Translations under genes and position numbers: made by a program | Virus record (IMG/VR): IMGVR_UViG_3300020468_000010 | Location: 1-51,468 of that record | Strand: one strand, 5' to 3' | DNA: 51,468 nt | DNA from: a virus | The notes under the pieces: model-generated | Seen by the model: only the letters and a program-made list of their open reading frames with translations | Databases searched by the model: none | Told to the model about the DNA's origin: nothing | Shown: piece after piece, positions 24,153 through 32,573 of the stretch | How the letters are laid out: the number at the start of each line of letters is the position of its first letter | Numbering within the stretch: the stretch's first letter is position 1

Positions 24153-24476
24153 ATGGCTACTAGCTTTATTAATGCAACAGCCAACGATATTGGTACGACC
24201 GAGGCCACCGTTTATACAGTCGCGGCAAACGACAAAGCACTTTTAATTGGGTGCAACGCCGCAAACATATTCGGCTCCATCGTGCCTTTCAATCTACTTT
24301 TACGACGAAGTAGCGGCGATACATGGATAGCCAAAGATTTACGGATTAACAACGGCGAGAACGTCGAGGTTATGAAGGGAAGAATAGTAATGGTAGCTGG
24401 CGATCAATTAATTGCCACTGCTGGAATTGATGCGGCATACGACGTAATTGCGTCGTTGCTCACTGGAGTCAAATGA
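24153..24476 (+). CDS. Hypothetical tail-cluster protein, 107 aa
   Basis: The 107-aa beta-rich protein (TVYTVAANDKALLIGCNAANIFGSIVPFNLLLRR; GENVEVMKGRIVMVAGDQLIAT) resembles small beta-sandwich proteins found in fibre clusters of marine phages, with a 'vpag..alvigl..aN' style start and 'l.l.pGd.i...' end. Probably a virion accessory protein. It overlaps the next gene by 4 bp (ATGA). Confidence 0.55.
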   Translation: MATSFINATANDIGTTEATVYTVAANDKALLIGCNAANIFGSIVPFNLLLRRSSGDTWIAKDLRINNGENVEVMKGRIVMVAGDQLIATAGIDAAYDVIASLLTGVK

Positions 24477-24706
24477 TGGCTGGATTTTATGAAGGCACGG
24501 ATTTAGCCACACAAACTTTTTATGGGTTTCGCTTAGATAACGCTACGGGCGATCTGAACGTCGAGATTATTAATGACGGAAGTGAAGTTCATATACCTCA
24601 GGAGGGGGCCATAGAAGCTGATCAATACAAAGCTTGGTGCTGGAGTCGGGATACGTTGCGATTTCAGTGGACGAACAACGGTCACTTATTGGTGAAATTC
24701 TTATGA
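24473..24706 (+). CDS. Small tail-cluster protein, 77 aa
   Basis: The 77-aa protein has the pattern FYGFRLDNATGDLNVEIINDGSEVHIP, then YKAWCWSRDTLRFQWTNNGHLLVKF. I recall the same pattern from small proteins ahead of fibre genes in marine phages. Function is unknown. ATGA overlaps at both ends show tight translational coupling with its neighbours. Confidence 0.6.
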   Translation: MMAGFYEGTDLATQTFYGFRLDNATGDLNVEIINDGSEVHIPQEGAIEADQYKAWCWSRDTLRFQWTNNGHLLVKFL

Positions 24707-27700
24707 CACAATTAATCGATCTCGGAAAACTGAGGTTCCATTTCGCTGGTGACTGGGCCTCCGCAACAAATTATGAAACGAATGATATCGTCAAATATGG
24801 CGGTAACATTTATGTGTACACCTATGCGCTGAAGAGCAGCGGCCATTTACCTACTGATAACACTTATTGGGCGTTGATGGTAGAAGGCTTTAAGTTCCAA
24901 GGAGACTACAACAACACCACACAGTATCGAGTAGCAGACGGTGTTACTCACGGCGGTAAAGTTTACATCTGTGTGCTGGACTCGCAGGGCAACACACCTC
25001 CAAACGCGACTTACTGGTCGCAGTTTGCAGACGGTATCCAATACGAAGGCGCGTACAACTCGGCTACTGCTTATCAGAAGAATGACCTTGTCCTGCATGG
25101 TCCCTCTGTTTATATCGCAAAAGTTGATACAACAGGCAATGACCCAACAGATACTACTTACTGGGATCGCTTTGTAGAGGGCGTTGGAGCAGAGGGTGTC
25201 TACAACGCCGCTACAGCATATGCTCCTGGTGACCTCGTCGCTTACGGGGCTAACATTTACCGAGCGACGGTAAACACTACCGGTAATTTACCTACTAGCA
25301 CGGCTCATTTCGAGACGTTTGTAACTGGTACTGAGTGGAAGGACGCATACAACAACTCTACTGCTTACTTCAAAGGTGACTTGGTTGTATACGGCGCTAA
25401 TGTATATGTAGCGACGCAAGACACCACCGGTAATCTTCCTACAGACGTTACATATTGGAATGTCTTTACACAGGGCTTCACTTACCAAGGTATTTGGGCA
25501 TCTACGGTTGATTACATCATTGGCCAAGTAGTTAGTTTTGGTGGATCTGTTTATCAGGCGAAGGTTGATAGCACCAACGTCACTCCTGTTCAGGGTGCTT
25601 CGTGGGACAAGATTGTTCACGGGTATAAAAACCGAGGCTCTTGGGCTACTACCACAAGCTATGCGACTGACGAGATCGTCACACACGGTGGCAGCACATA
25701 CCTGTCGTTGACCGCACATGCATCAGGTGACTTTGAAACTGATTATGGCAACAACGAGTGGGTCAAGTTTAACGGCGGTATTCGTTGGCGTTCGGGATGG
25801 ACCGGCACTACTGGTTACTTGCGGGACGATATAATCAGAGATGCGGTCGGCACGGTCTACATTGCAACACAAGACCACACCTCTACTTCTGATTTTGCCG
25901 CTGATGTAACTTCGGGTTATTGGACTCTGTTTGTTTCTGGTGGCGCGAATATTCTACCCGCGATTCAAACTGGGGATCAGACTAAGCAACTTAGCATTGC
26001 TAATGATGGTTCTACGCTGGAGTGGGTTCAATCTGGCTACTCCGCAAATGTTTTTTATGTAGCAGCGCACGGAACCGATGCCACAACAAACGGCAAAAGC
26101 CTTGCTTATCCGTTTGCATCAATTAAGTACGCTTGTTCGCAAGTTCCAAGTGCGACTACAGCGACGATCTACGTTAAGAACGGTACATACGACGAGCAAT
26201 TGCCTATTGTTGTACCGCCCAATGTAGCGATTGTTGGTGACAATCAGCGCACGACAATTGTTCAGCCAGCATCTGGTAATTCCGATGATGGTTCCACCCT
26301 GAACACTGAATCAACTATGTTCCAAATGTCTGACGGTTCGATCCTGAACAAGATGACATTTAAAGGTATGACCGGTTGGGCCGCTGGCAGTACCGCTGAA
26401 GACATTACAACCTCGACCGCCAAAGGCGTGTTCGTTTGTTTGAATTCAGCTTCTCCAATTACCGCTAAATCACCTTACGTCATCGAGTGTTCTGCCATTG
26501 GAGCTGGAGCCATCGGTGCTCTGGTCGATGGTGGGGTTCACTCGACCGGTAACAAGTCGATGCTGTTCCACGGCTACACCATCATCTCTGATCTTGGTGT
26601 GGGCTTCTGGGTGAAAGACGGCGGTAAATCAGAAATTGTTTCTTGCTTTACCTACTTCTGTTACTTCGGCTACGCGACTACGGGCGGCGGTTTCATTCGA
26701 GCCCTGAATGGCAACAACTCCTACGGTAACTGGGGTGCAGTATCTAGTGGGTTCAACGCTAATGAGACCTATATTTCTGGTGCGGTCACGGGTCAGCAGC
26801 TTAACTTTACGCTAGCTACTGGCACGCCGCTAGCTGGTGACACCGTAACCGATGACGTTACCGGTGGAACTGCGACTGTTACCAATGTCCAGCTTACTGC
26901 CAACAAGGTCTATGTGAAGAACGTCACCGGCACGTTCGGTATGACTAATGCGCTCACCTTTGATACCGGAGGCACAACATCAGCCACCGGTACAGTTAGT
27001 GGTGGGGGTCTCGAAGACCAAAGCGGTTTTACTCTTATTGCTGACAGTTTTGACGGCGAACCGCTGCCAGGAATGAGTATCAGCATTGCTGGTGACTCTA
27101 CTTCGTATGTAATCCAGAGTGTTAGTGGCACTTGGGCCGGTACGTCTAGCGAGCTGGTATTGGTGTTAGCGCAGGAAAAGGTTGCCGGTTCTGCTGACAA
27201 CGCAGCAATACATTTGAGAAAAGACTACTCGCAGATTCGCCTGACCGGCCATGATTTCTTGAGCATCGGCACGGGCGGGGTAACGACTACAAATTATCCT
27301 GGCACTCCTTCTCAACCATCCGCACAGGGCAATGAAGTCAACGAGACATTTCCTGGGCGCGTGTATTACGTGTCTACGGACCAAGACGGTAACTTCCGCG
27401 TTGGTGAGTACTTCAGAATTGATCAGGCCACCGGTCGAGCGACACTTAATGCAAGTGCCTTTGACCTAGCTGGTTTGACCTCGTTGAGGTTAGGGTCAAT
27501 TGGAGCGCAGCTCGGCGAAACAATTAACGAGTTCTCCTCTGATCAAACGCTGTCTGGAAACAGTAATTCTGCTGTACCCACTGAGTACGCAGTTAAGACT
27601 TTTGTGCAGACATACGCTGATCAAGCAGAAACTGATGCGGTTACAACAGCTAACGCTTACACCGATACACAGCTCGGTAATGTTTCTAGTACAGACATAC

Positions 27701-27858
27701 CGTTCATAGCAACGATCTCTGCAAACGAGACCGTGCCATCAAATTCCATGCGTTTCTCGATGGATACGATCACCGTGAATAGCGGTGTCACTTATACGAT
27801 CCCCACCGGATCTTATCACTTTGTACTTAACCCAGACGGCTTCGCGCTGTTTAATTAA
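24703..27858 (+). CDS. Tail fibre/spike with eight CBM5/12-like repeats and beta-helix
   Basis: A 1,051-aa protein; the ATG at 24703 overlaps the previous stop and was preferred to an upstream frame extension. Residues about 10-415 hold eight copies of a unit of about 46 aa: 'G.w...t.Y..gD.V.ygg.vY.a......g..Pt....W..fv.G', close to the chitin-binding type 3 / CBM5/12 fold. Then comes FYVAAHGTDATTNGKSLAYPFASIKYACSQ and IYVKNGTYDEQLPIVVPPNVAIVGD, a pectate-lyase-like right-handed beta-helix typical of tail spikes. The C-terminus (TLSGNSNSAVPTEYAVKTFVQTYAD) is a trimeric fibre end common in marine phages. It likely binds host surface polysaccharide. Confidence 0.8.
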   Translation: MTQLIDLGKLRFHFAGDWASATNYETNDIVKYGGNIYVYTYALKSSGHLPTDNTYWALMVEGFKFQGDYNNTTQYRVADGVTHGGKVYICVLDSQGNTPPNATYWSQFADGIQYEGAYNSATAYQKNDLVLHGPSVYIAKVDTTGNDPTDTTYWDRFVEGVGAEGVYNAATAYAPGDLVAYGANIYRATVNTTGNLPTSTAHFETFVTGTEWKDAYNNSTAYFKGDLVVYGANVYVATQDTTGNLPTDVTYWNVFTQGFTYQGIWASTVDYIIGQVVSFGGSVYQAKVDSTNVTPVQGASWDKIVHGYKNRGSWATTTSYATDEIVTHGGSTYLSLTAHASGDFETDYGNNEWVKFNGGIRWRSGWTGTTGYLRDDIIRDAVGTVYIATQDHTSTSDFAADVTSGYWTLFVSGGANILPAIQTGDQTKQLSIANDGSTLEWVQSGYSANVFYVAAHGTDATTNGKSLAYPFASIKYACSQVPSATTATIYVKNGTYDEQLPIVVPPNVAIVGDNQRTTIVQPASGNSDDGSTLNTESTMFQMSDGSILNKMTFKGMTGWAAGSTAEDITTSTAKGVFVCLNSASPITAKSPYVIECSAIGAGAIGALVDGGVHSTGNKSMLFHGYTIISDLGVGFWVKDGGKSEIVSCFTYFCYFGYATTGGGFIRALNGNNSYGNWGAVSSGFNANETYISGAVTGQQLNFTLATGTPLAGDTVTDDVTGGTATVTNVQLTANKVYVKNVTGTFGMTNALTFDTGGTTSATGTVSGGGLEDQSGFTLIADSFDGEPLPGMSISIAGDSTSYVIQSVSGTWAGTSSELVLVLAQEKVAGSADNAAIHLRKDYSQIRLTGHDFLSIGTGGVTTTNYPGTPSQPSAQGNEVNETFPGRVYYVSTDQDGNFRVGEYFRIDQATGRATLNASAFDLAGLTSLRLGSIGAQLGETINEFSSDQTLSGNSNSAVPTEYAVKTFVQTYADQAETDAVTTANAYTDTQLGNVSSTDIPFIATISANETVPSNSMRFSMDTITVNSGVTYTIPTGSYHFVLNPDGFALFN

Positions 27859-27871
27859 TAGGACTTAAATT

Positions 27872-28615
27872 ATGTCTAAGATAGTTGTGGATCAAATCCA
27901 AAAAAGCGGTGGGGCTGCTCTTACTCTTCCTGCCGCCGACGGTTCTAGTGGCAATGTTTTGCAAACTGATGGTTCTGGCCAGTTATCTTTCGGTGCTGGG
28001 CCTACCGTAGTTCAAACTTGCAAGTACTCCAAAGCGTTTGCCATCACTGGCAGTACCTCTGCGGCCAGTACAAACAAGATCATGTGGACCGACGTAAAGT
28101 CAGGTATCGCTACTGACGACATCATACTGGTTCGGATCGAAGGCAAGTTAGCTTCTAACTCCAATTTCCAAATCCGTATGATGGGCGCTGATGCTAGCGG
28201 TAATGCGATTACTAGTGGTTACCTCGGTGCTGGTTGGCGCGATGCTTACAACGGCGGTAGTACCACCGATAGCACTCGCCACAACAGTAACAACGGATAT
28301 ATTGATTTTCCTGGTTACACCACCGCATATGGAACTAACTCAGATACCTATGGTTACGGTATAGCGTTTGTCTACGAAGCTTGCATCCACAAGTACGGCA
28401 GTACGGGTGGCCATCACCACAGGATTAATTACTGGTATCAGCAGGACACCAGCTATGACTATCCCAACCACGGGATGATGGCTTGGAATAACTATTCCTC
28501 AAGCGCGCCACCTGCGACTTGGCATGGTATTCACATCTACCCAAGTAGTGGCTCGTGGGATACCACCTATAACAACAATGTTGTTTCGGTTCAGCTCACA
28601 ACTAAAAACGCTTAA
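27872..28615 (+). CDS. Tail fibre protein, 247 aa
   Basis: The 247-aa protein begins MSKIVVDQIQKSGGAALTLPAADGSSGNVLQTDGSGQLSFG, the standard opening of marine phage fibre proteins ('...g..LtlP...gt.GqvL.tdG.G.lsw'). The rest is rich in Gly, Ser, Tyr, Asn and His (HHHRINYWYQQD; YPSSGSWDTTYNN) and is beta-rich, fitting a receptor-binding tip or collar. Confidence 0.75.
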   Translation: MSKIVVDQIQKSGGAALTLPAADGSSGNVLQTDGSGQLSFGAGPTVVQTCKYSKAFAITGSTSAASTNKIMWTDVKSGIATDDIILVRIEGKLASNSNFQIRMMGADASGNAITSGYLGAGWRDAYNGGSTTDSTRHNSNNGYIDFPGYTTAYGTNSDTYGYGIAFVYEACIHKYGSTGGHHHRINYWYQQDTSYDYPNHGMMAWNNYSSSAPPATWHGIHIYPSSGSWDTTYNNNVVSVQLTTKNA

Positions 28616-28635
28616 TGGGCGCGAGGTAATTAGTT

Positions 28636-29661
28636 ATGGCTAAATTAGAAGTAGGAGATCTGGAGGTAAAGGGAGAATTCGTTTCATCGGAGCTCTCTTT
28701 TTCTGGTCTGAATTTATATCGCGTCCTGGCAGACGGAACTAAAATTGCGATTTCTGAGGATAAGGCAAACGAACTTTTCACCCTTCCCACGACTGTTACG
28801 GGGCAGCAGCAGTACACAAGCAATGGAACTTACTCTTGGCTTTGTCCTTCTGGTTGCTACCAAGTATCTGTGGTTGCCATAGGTGGCGGGGGTGCTGGTC
28901 AGGACAACTGGGCTAACCCCGCTGGTGGTGGTGCAGGTCTTGGTTGGAAGAATAATATTTCCGTGATGCCAGGAACGACCTACACCGTGGTAGTTGGTGC
29001 GGGTGGTACTTCCACCTCTAGTGGCGGTTCTGCAAATCTGAAAGGCGGCAATAGCTATTTCAGAACCGCACAAGAGGTGGCTGGTATGGGCGGTGGAAAC
29101 GCCTCCGGTGGAAGTGCTACAGCCGACGGGCCAAATAGCAACAGCAGCTCTGGTGGCGGTTATGTCGGGGATGGCGGCGGTGCTGGTGGTCATGCGCCAA
29201 ACTATCAAGGCGGCGGTGGAGCTGGCGGCTATGGAGGTCGTGGTGGCAACGGTTACGAGTCCCAATTTCCTCTCTGGAATACCGATCTCGGCGGTGCTGG
29301 CGGCGGCGGCTACTATTCTTCCACCTACGGAACCGGTGGTGGCGGCGGCACAGGGTTAAATGGCCAAGGTGCAATTAATGGTAGCCAGCCTTTTTACAAC
29401 CCATTTACTGGTTACAACAACACCAACAGCTGGGGCAACGGTGGATCTGGACGCGCTGGTGGCAGTAATGGGTATTACGGAGAGAACCCTTTCTCTGGAA
29501 CCGGCCAAAGCTCAAGCAATGTCCAAGGCGGTACGCACGGTGGCGGTGGCGGTGGCCCAGGAACCTCATGGCCAAGCGCATCAGGTAATGGCGGCGTAGG
29601 TGGCGTCAGGATTATTTGGGGTCCACCAGGATCACGCTCATACCCCGCACAAGCTACATAA
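28636..29661 (+). CDS. Glycine-rich receptor-binding tip protein
   Basis: The 341-aa protein has GQQQYTSNGTYSWLCPSGCYQVSVVAIGGGGAG near residue 60 and then more than 200 residues of Gly-rich sequence (GGGGAGGYGGRGG and similar). This polyglycine layout with aromatic and Ser/Asn spacers is known from adhesin tips such as T-even gp38 and from other phage receptor-binding proteins. It would determine host surface recognition and probably varies fast. Confidence 0.75.
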   Translation: MAKLEVGDLEVKGEFVSSELSFSGLNLYRVLADGTKIAISEDKANELFTLPTTVTGQQQYTSNGTYSWLCPSGCYQVSVVAIGGGGAGQDNWANPAGGGAGLGWKNNISVMPGTTYTVVVGAGGTSTSSGGSANLKGGNSYFRTAQEVAGMGGGNASGGSATADGPNSNSSSGGGYVGDGGGAGGHAPNYQGGGGAGGYGGRGGNGYESQFPLWNTDLGGAGGGGYYSSTYGTGGGGGTGLNGQGAINGSQPFYNPFTGYNNTNSWGNGGSGRAGGSNGYYGENPFSGTGQSSSNVQGGTHGGGGGGPGTSWPSASGNGGVGGVRIIWGPPGSRSYPAQAT

Positions 29662-29673
29662 GGAGTTAAGAAG

Positions 29674-30165
29674 ATGCAGAAATATTATCTATCTGTGAGT
29701 GGTGATGGTGCTGTAACCAGTGAACCAATAGCAGGTGACAATTTGGCCGTAGTGTTTGGTGAGATGTCTGATGAAGGTTATGCCGCGCAAGGCTATCAAC
29801 TGGTTTTAAACAATCCTCCAACACTTGAAAAGGGACAAGAAGCTTTTCTTGATGGGTATGTTAAAAACGATGACGGCGATTGGGAATGGAATTATGCGGT
29901 CGTAACTCCTGACCAAGATTATCTGACCAATCTTCATATCCGACATCGGCGCGACATTCTGCTACGTGACACGGATTGGTCTGTATTACCTGACAGCCCA
30001 CTGTCTGCCGACAATAAGGCAGCTTATGAAACATACCGTCAGGCTCTTAGAGATTTGCCGTCGGCATACCCAGAAGTAAAAAGTCCTGAAGATGTGACTT
30101 GGCCGACTGCACCGTGGGCTTATGAGGAGGCTGCGATTCCTGAGGAGGAAAGTGATCCCGAATGA
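29674..30165 (+). CDS. Tail fibre assembly chaperone-like protein
   Basis: The 163-aa protein ends with IRHRRDILLRDTDWSVLPDSPLSADNKAAYETYRQALRDLPSAYP and a DVTWPTAPWAYEE tail. 'Rd.lL..tDW..lpds.ls.....a...YRqaLRDlp......wP..P' is the signature of the phage tail assembly chaperone family found after fibre genes. The first half (YYLSVSGDGAVTSEPIAGDNLA) resembles the fibre-associated N-domain. It overlaps the next start by 4 bp. Confidence 0.85.
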   Translation: MQKYYLSVSGDGAVTSEPIAGDNLAVVFGEMSDEGYAAQGYQLVLNNPPTLEKGQEAFLDGYVKNDDGDWEWNYAVVTPDQDYLTNLHIRHRRDILLRDTDWSVLPDSPLSADNKAAYETYRQALRDLPSAYPEVKSPEDVTWPTAPWAYEEAAIPEEESDPE

Positions 30166-30743
30166 GGACATATTATCGATGGCTTGATGAAGTCCTTACG
30201 GATGAGGAATGTGAAGAAATCATTAGTTTTGGGACTGCAAATTTAGAAACCGCGTCTACACATGGAGAGAAAGTAGGAAACAGGATGCAGAGAATTGGCA
30301 GTTGGATAAAAAGGAAAAGCCAAGTTAGTTGGGTTGACGCGGGTAGTGACCTCGATCCATTAATGAGCCGGTTGGTTAATAACTTGTTGGCCGTATCGAG
30401 AAACGATTATTTTGTAAATCTCGATTATGTGGAGTCAATTCAGTTTACGCGTTATGACGGCGGGTTGGCGCGTTATGGCTGGCACACTGACTCATCTGCT
30501 AATGGTTTAGCAGCAAGTCGGATTATGAGTGCGACAGTAGAGTTGTCAGACCCAAACGATTATGTGGGGGGCAACTTAAAAATTAAGGTCGGAGGTGATA
30601 ACTGGGTTGCAAAAAAGAAAAGGGGAAGAATGATTCTTTTTCCTTCTTCGTTTCCGCACAAAGTAACGCCGGTCTTAAAAGGTACAAGACACTCGTTAGT
30701 TTTATGGGCTCACACAAGAGAGCCATCGGAAGACCAATGTTAG
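30162..30743 (+). CDS. 2-oxoglutarate/Fe(II)-dependent oxygenase (PKHD-like)
   Basis: The 193-aa enzyme has a double-stranded beta-helix fold of the prolyl-4-hydroxylase type. Ligands are visible: His108 and Asp110 in YGWHTDS, distal His166 in FPSSFPHKVTPV, and Arg176 (GTRHSLVLW) for 2-oxoglutarate. The N-terminus YRWLDEVLTDEECEEIISF is typical of PKHD-type oxygenases. It would hydroxylate a protein side chain or another substrate using O2 and 2OG; the target is unknown. It is the first gene of a four-gene cassette (oxygenase, oxygenase, heme oxygenase, bilin reductase) embedded in tail genes. Confidence 0.85.
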   Translation: MRTYYRWLDEVLTDEECEEIISFGTANLETASTHGEKVGNRMQRIGSWIKRKSQVSWVDAGSDLDPLMSRLVNNLLAVSRNDYFVNLDYVESIQFTRYDGGLARYGWHTDSSANGLAASRIMSATVELSDPNDYVGGNLKIKVGGDNWVAKKKRGRMILFPSSFPHKVTPVLKGTRHSLVLWAHTREPSEDQC

Positions 30744-31381
30744 AGGGCCGCAAGTTAGGGCTTTTTGAAACCCCAGTGTATGTGGGGGAATGCCAGAACT
30801 ACGACGTTTGTGAGGAGATCTGTGCGCTAGCGGCTGAACATAAAGAGCAAACTAAGAATCTGCGACTTATATCCAATGGTTGGAACGCAGCGGCAAGGAC
30901 TGACGATAAAAAACTGCGGGAAAAGGAAGGGGTAACTTCCCACGGGACAAATGACCAGTTGCATTTGCTTAAAGAATGGGAACGGCCAACTAATTTAATT
31001 ACTAGTATGGCCAAAGAGCTGCTCAAGCACGTTGACCAAGAATATTGGTACTCGGCTAGAGCTGAGATAGAGAGCATGTGGTACTCGATGTACCCAGAGG
31101 GAGGATACATACCAGAGCATATTCACTCCAATGTTTCATTTAGTGGGGTGTTTTATGCAAAGGCTGAACCTGATGCTGGTAACTTGGTATTCCATGATCC
31201 AGCTTGGCATTTGAAATCAGCGGTATGGGTAAACGATGCCCCTGTTCAGGCGATAACGAAGCAACAACTACCGATCCATACAGGTGTGATGTTTCTGTTT
31301 CCTGGTTGGTTACCGCATTCGACGATGCCGAATAACTCCGGTGAAGAACGAGTGATTGTTGGTTTTAATTTGGGCTTTTAA
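30737..31381 (+). CDS. Second 2OG-Fe(II) oxygenase, TIGR02466-like
   Basis: The 214-aa protein (start MLEGRKLGLFETPVYVG; ATG 30737 has GGAAG 5 nt upstream and overlaps the previous stop; an upstream frame extension to 30704 is less likely). YPEGGYIPEHIHSNVSFSGVFYAKA and VMFLFPGWLPHSTMPNNSGEERVIVGFNLGF are the hallmarks of the phage/marine 2OG-Fe(II) oxygenase family TIGR02466, with metal His residues in HIH and PH and a 2OG-binding Arg near the end. The substrate is unknown. Sequence similarity to the preceding oxygenase is low, so the two are different subfamilies rather than a recent duplication. Confidence 0.85.
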   Translation: MLEGRKLGLFETPVYVGECQNYDVCEEICALAAEHKEQTKNLRLISNGWNAAARTDDKKLREKEGVTSHGTNDQLHLLKEWERPTNLITSMAKELLKHVDQEYWYSARAEIESMWYSMYPEGGYIPEHIHSNVSFSGVFYAKAEPDAGNLVFHDPAWHLKSAVWVNDAPVQAITKQQLPIHTGVMFLFPGWLPHSTMPNNSGEERVIVGFNLGF

Positions 31382-31382
31382 C

Positions 31383-31931
31383 ATGACGCTGAAAGAGTTC
31401 ATAAAACCAATACATGACAGGGCAGAGCATCATCCAATGGCCCAGAGCATGGTGAAAGGAACATTAAGCGTCGAGGCGTATATAGACCTGCTAGCTAATC
31501 TTTTAATTGCTTATGGCGATATAGAAAGCAAAGCGAGGCGGGTAGGGTGGTTAAAGGAATTAAATGGCATTAGTCGTTTTTCAGCAATGTTAGAAGATTT
31601 AGTGGAGCTGGTATCTAAGAGTAATGTACGACCTAAAATTTATAACGATTTTGTTGCTGAGTATTGTGATCGAGTTTGGCATCAATCAAAGAACGCTACT
31701 CTCGCCCACGTTTATGTCCACCATATGGGGGATATGTATGGGGGGCAAATGCTGAAAGATAAGTTGCCAGGACAATGCCGTAGGTACGTGTTTGAAAATC
31801 GTGGAGATTTAATAGCGGGAATACGGCTTAATTTACAACACGACGAGGCCAATATGCAGGAGGCGATTGCTGCTTTTGACTTTGTGATAGGGCTATATGA
31901 CAGAGTTACCAGAGAGCACAATATTCACTAG
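31383..31931 (+). CDS. ho1: Heme oxygenase
   Basis: The 182-aa protein has KPIHDRAEHHP near the start, where His11 is the proximal heme ligand, and HVYVHHMGDMYGGQMLKDKL, the distal helix motif GDxxGGQ (Gly116-Gln122) that contacts heme and O2. It should open heme to biliverdin IX-alpha, CO and Fe2+ with electrons from ferredoxin. It is shorter than cyanobacterial enzymes (about 240 aa). ATG 31383 follows the previous stop by 1 nt. It overlaps the bilin reductase gene by 35 bp, which indicates coupled translation and pathway coupling. Confidence 0.93.
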   Translation: MTLKEFIKPIHDRAEHHPMAQSMVKGTLSVEAYIDLLANLLIAYGDIESKARRVGWLKELNGISRFSAMLEDLVELVSKSNVRPKIYNDFVAEYCDRVWHQSKNATLAHVYVHHMGDMYGGQMLKDKLPGQCRRYVFENRGDLIAGIRLNLQHDEANMQEAIAAFDFVIGLYDRVTREHNIH

Positions 31932-32562
31932 CCTAGAAAAGGCTAAGGAATGGCTTGTTTCGGAGCTTTCGGACTACGAAACATACGATGAAGGTCATCG
32001 TTATCCATGGGATAATTACCTATGGCGAGATGAGAAGTTTAGAAGAGCGCATCTGGATGTGGTGGATGCGAGGGATACAAAGAGACTGTACATGATGCAT
32101 CTCACCGTGTTCCCACATACTGACGACGGATCGCCGGTTTTTGGTTTCGACTTAATAGCGGGACCAAAGAAAGTAACAGGGGCTTTTCATGATTTCAGTC
32201 CCATCGACGAGAATCATGAAATGCTCTTGGGGTTCAAGGAGCGGGTAACACCGATGACTTGGTCCAAGAAACGTGAATTGCCTGAATGGGCAAGGAACAT
32301 TTTTAGTGAGGACATGGTTAGTGCTGGATTTATAACCGATGTCGAAGAGCTTGAGTCAGTAATCGGATTGGTAAAGGCCAATCTGCGTTACTACTTGAGT
32401 AAAGTAGGTGAACGGGGCGATATAGATTTTACAGATGCACAGAACAAGTATTGTTTTTGGCAGAAGCAAAACCCCCATACACCGAAAGTCATGGCTGCGC
32501 TTGGGTATCAGGATGAGGAGGTAAATAAATTTATTCAGGAATGCTTATTTCCTGAAAGGTAA
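31897..32562 (+). CDS. pcyX: Ferredoxin-dependent bilin reductase, PcyA/PcyX type
   Basis: The 221-aa enzyme aligns with cyanobacterial PcyA through the active site: FRRAHLDVV (PcyA FRKMHLELA), MMHLTVFP (PcyA LHCVMFP) and SPVFGFDLIAGPKKV (PcyA LPLFGCDIVAG). PcyA His88 and Asp105 are kept (His68, Asp85), while Glu76 is replaced by Asp54. It reduces biliverdin with electrons from ferredoxin. Phage PcyX enzymes, PcyA-like in sequence, were reported to make phycoerythrobilin by four-electron reduction, and the Asp fits that group. No ferredoxin gene is in the window, so the donor is presumably the host's. PcyA itself (phycocyanobilin) remains possible. Confidence 0.88.
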   Translation: MTELPESTIFTSLEKAKEWLVSELSDYETYDEGHRYPWDNYLWRDEKFRRAHLDVVDARDTKRLYMMHLTVFPHTDDGSPVFGFDLIAGPKKVTGAFHDFSPIDENHEMLLGFKERVTPMTWSKKRELPEWARNIFSEDMVSAGFITDVEELESVIGLVKANLRYYLSKVGERGDIDFTDAQNKYCFWQKQNPHTPKVMAALGYQDEEVNKFIQECLFPER

Positions 32563-32573
32563 AGCGTGGAAAC

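Noticed and set aside
31383-32562. Cyanophage origin because of heme oxygenase and bilin reductase
   Set aside because: The reductase is PcyA/PcyX-like with Asp at the Glu76 site, not PebS-like; there are no psbA, hli or other photosynthesis genes; CsrA and PqqA fit a heterotrophic proteobacterial host.
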